Assembly (NCBI GenBank): GCA_025642075.2
Contig: JAODUO010001704.1
Location: 45,087 to 109,086, forward strand
Direction of reading: 5' to 3'
DNA: 64,000 nucleotides
DNA from: Ridgeia piscesae
Lineage: Eukaryota; Annelida; Polychaeta; Sabellida; Siboglinidae
Part shown: piece after piece, positions 61,706 through 64,000 of the stretch
How positions within the stretch are numbered: position 1 is the stretch's first letter
How the letters are laid out: each line of letters begins with the position of its first letter
Notes under the pieces: generated by a model
Told to the model about the DNA's origin: nothing
The model's database searches: none
The model's input: only the letters and a program-made list of their open reading frames with translations
Translations under genes and position numbers: made by a program

Positions 61706-61874
61706 TGTTTCGTCACCGACTCCAACATCTCGTGTGCCAAATGCTGCTTTCTGGGTTACCCTCCATAGGGATAAAGTGCACGATGAAGAAGCTGCTCACA
61801 TTACTCCACCTCACAATACTGTCTTTTTGCAATATTCACAATATTCTGCAAGATCTACACAGGAATGTTCATAA
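61706..61874 (+). CDS. Two-exon gene of unknown function, exon 2
   Basis: The acceptor TTATAAATGTTCACAG precedes 61706. The frame set by exon 1 reads SVSSPTPTSRVPNAAFWVTL, HRDKVHDEEAAHITPPHNT and VFLQYSQYSARSTQECS, then stops at 61872-61874. The phase match between two independently open blocks is the main evidence for a real gene. A second frame here (CFVRYL-free, starting MFTVFRHRLQ) is longer but does not fit the splice phase. Confidence 0.55.
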
Positions 61875-62187
61875 TCCAGTGTGTCCTGTGTCGTACAGAA
61901 ACCATCTAATTCCAGTGCCTTGTAATTAAGTTGTAAAGTGATGTCTGTATTATTCAATGTGTATTATGTGTCACATTCAGCGAGATAAATTGTGTAAAAT
62001 TATTTAGTGTATGCAGATGATGCCTATGATATATTGACGACTTTGTAGGCTATGTACCTTCACAGTTAACTGACAGATAGTTTTGTTCAGGCAATGCAAT
62101 AATGCTGTGTTCTTGTCTATTAAAACTGCAGTGTACATGTCATGTTCACAGGGACTGTATCTTTAGACAGCGTAGATATGTTGCTGT

Positions 62188-62302
62188 GTCATCTTCAGCC
62201 AGATGAAGCTTGTAATTATGCATACACGTAATGTGTGTAACTTTCAGGTGCGAGATTTCTGAAATAAAACAATTCAAAGTGCATGTAATAACTACAATAA
62301 TT
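62188..62302 (+). repeat. Dispersed repeat R2, copy B
   Basis: Partner of 10296-10406, same orientation. It lies in what may be the 3-prime untranslated region of the 60240 gene and includes TGAAATAAAAC, a possible polyadenylation signal. Confidence 0.75.
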
Positions 62303-62980
62303 AATCAAACACATTATGTCAGAATTATTGTATATCCATGCCAAGCATTTAAATACATAAACTAGAAATAACAAATACACAATTCTTAGTAATGCTTACA
62401 TTTCTAGAAGTAAAATGCATTATTATTAATTATAATTAGGAATAGTTGTAGTGATATTTTATTCACAATAATAAAACAGGATCAGAATAAATAAATTGCA
62501 CATGAACAATCATCAAAATATAAATAACACAAATCAATAATAAATACAAGCGAATGGCAGTCAATATTGAAAACAGTTATCAATGCCTAACTGGGCTTGG
62601 GCCTAGCCCTAGGTATAGGCCAAGCAAGGGCAGGTATAAACTGACAGCACAGAATGACAGATCGGTTAAATGATCGGCTGCTGTTAAACTGGCTTGAGAT
62701 TAACAAATTATTATGAGTATTTAAACATTACATATAATTCCAATCTATGAACTTACACCCATAGCAAGACTGGTTAAAACTTGCGTCACTTGCCCAAGAA
62801 AAAAGTTAGCCTTGCCTTCGGTATTGTTTACGCCATTACGCCGGCACCCCGATGCATATTATAAGTCATGTACGACGAAAATAGAATTAAATAACCCATT
62901 TAGAACTACACTGGAGATAGCCATAACATTTACCAAACTAGGTACAGTCATCGTTTAGGAAAATTCTCACTATTATTGAA

Positions 62981-63031
62981 TTAAACAGTTTTATTCACCG
63001 CAAGAATCCTCTCGATGTTCGGCAACTCCAT
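62981..63031 (-). CDS. Short coding start MELPNIERILA (right copy)
   Basis: Protein identical to the left copy. The base before the ATG differs (GCGATGG-like, ATCGCAG on the plus strand, versus GCCATGG). Faces inward. An ETS-type CCGGAAGTG sits at 63048-63056. Confidence 0.35.
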   Translation of the reverse strand: MELPNIERILAVNKTV

Positions 63032-63549
63032 CGCAGTGGCTCGCAGACCGGAAGTGGGGAGTACTCTTTTGCGCTCGTGACCTTTGCAGCCAACTCCGAC
63101 GCTCGCGAAGCGCCGCGAGCGGCGGAGACAGCAGTCCAGTGCATATAAGTCCGTGGTTAATAATAACAATATAATTGTTCGACTATAATTTCCTAAGCTA
63201 TCAGAAAACAGCTAAGGAAATAAATAATTATTTCATAAAACCGAAAAGCTATTACTTGATGTTGGTGAAATGACAAAAAGCACGCAAAGAAACTAACGAA
63301 ATTCTCCCCGTGCGCAATAGTGACAATTAATGATCCCCAAACACATCAGTTTAGTATGAGCTAATCCAACCGAGTTGGGGCTCTTAAACACACAGCGCGC
63401 TCAGATGGGTGGTATAAAGCGTAAAACATATAACGTACTAACTGACGAGAGGTCCGAGATCGAGCGAAATCTGTGCGCGTTTGGGAGTGCTCCAGCTCGT
63501 ATTTAATAGTTTTGGTTTAGACTTGACAACAGTGACAGTCAACAGCAAG

Positions 63550-63610
63550 ATGGCAGTAACAATTGACCGTTTCCTTTTGATTCTGATTGTCTCGCAGATG
63601 TTAGCCATCA
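63550..63610 (+). CDS. Signal-peptide first exon (right copy)
   Basis: Same MAVTIDRFLLILIVSQMLAI reading as the left copy, with donor A|GTAAGT at 63611. Transcription would run to the right, out of the window. One synonymous difference (TTA versus TTG in the Leu before Ala). Confidence 0.6.
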
Positions 63611-63636
63611 GTAAGTATGAAATATGGTATATTAAA

Positions 63637-64000
63637 GGGAACCAAAAGGGAAAAGTTACATGCTATGCACGTGAAAGAGTTAATAAAAACGAACTATTCT
63701 GAATGGTAATCACATTTTTAAAGTCAGTGGTTTATTAGTAAAAAAATCTGAACACCTTTTCTATCAAAGTTCGTAAGTCGCGCCATTTTGACTGATGTGT
63801 GACGTAGCGAATGTTTGGCGCATTGAGCGGCAGATCGGGCAAATCTGTATTTAAAATTCCGTTAAAATAATCGCCAGGTGGCGCGTCGCGATGTTTACAT
63901 CCGCTTCGTGTACCCGGCGTGGGAAGCGAACATGATTTTCGTTCAGAAATAGCTGAATTTCGGTTGCAACGATAAGGGCCAACATTTTCAAGATAGAACT
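63637..64000. other. Sequence beyond the inverted arm; weak R4 similarity
   Basis: The first 100 bp (TTAAAGGGAACCAAAAGG, CACATTTTTAAAGTCAGTGG) loosely follow repeat R4 at 53251. No further feature. Confidence 0.4.

Larger units (their letters stand above)
62850..63636. repeat. Right arm of a large inverted duplication
   Basis: Reverse complement of 58796-59570. It has an extra block of about 18 bp (near 63512-63532) and lacks 6 bp present in the left arm near 59502-59512. Confidence 0.95.

Noticed and set aside
61696..61929. 77-codon frame starting MFTVFRHRLQ
   Set aside because: Longer than the chosen frame, but its reading does not continue exon 1 of the 60240 gene through the splice phase.

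Overview
The window looks like AT-rich nuclear DNA from an invertebrate animal. A lophotrochozoan, most likely a gastropod mollusc, fits best, but nothing in the sequence proves the species. The signs are spliced exons with GT/AG borders, metazoan families (C2H2 zinc finger, THAP, ionotropic glutamate receptor), several LINE, hAT-like, DIRS-like and tRNA-SINE remnants, and very long perfect microsatellites (TA, GGTC, GGCA, GA, TG/CA). Almost no long uninterrupted gene is present. Most sequence is intron, intergenic DNA and decayed mobile elements.

Layout. 1-8.7 kb: fragments of expanded uncharacterised families, a tRNA-derived SINE, and a decayed DIRS/Ngaro-type gag-RT-RNaseH element on the minus strand (about 4.9-7.4 kb). 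8.7-22 kb: dispersed repeats with partners elsewhere in the window, a LINE, a long foldback, and two hAT-like non-autonomous elements with exact 8-bp target-site duplications. 22.4-24.1 kb: an 11-finger C2H2 zinc-finger gene (plus strand) whose acidic N-terminal reading frame, carrying a CtBP-type PLDLT motif, is one frame out of register with the fingers. 25-26.3 kb: second copies of two repeat families. 28.5-30.5 kb: a broken member of an expanded metazoan protein family carrying a recent 322-bp internal tandem duplication. 31.4-34.2 kb: two decayed LINEs.

34.7-38.9 kb (minus strand) holds the most interesting locus: three phase-0 exons that join into an ionotropic-glutamate-receptor ligand-binding domain in which lobe S1 runs straight into lobe S2 inside one exon, with no channel pore. 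The main ligand-binding residues and the S2 disulfide cysteines are kept, and the protein ends in a short hydrophobic tail. It resembles a natural S1S2 ligand-binding core, perhaps GPI- or tail-anchored. Its 5-prime exon or exons were not found.

39-50 kb: LINE remnants including a long L2-like copy (41.2-44.0 kb, minus), the first exon of a THAP-domain gene (44.16 kb), palindromic elements, two SINEs and a second, internally deleted DIRS-like element. 50-58 kb is mostly empty, with a few candidate exons. 58.8-63.6 kb is an inverted duplication of about 780 bp. Each arm carries a bidirectional promoter-like segment and an outward-facing signal-peptide exon. Between the arms is a two-exon gene of unknown function (143 aa), preceded by a third, diverged copy of the same promoter module.
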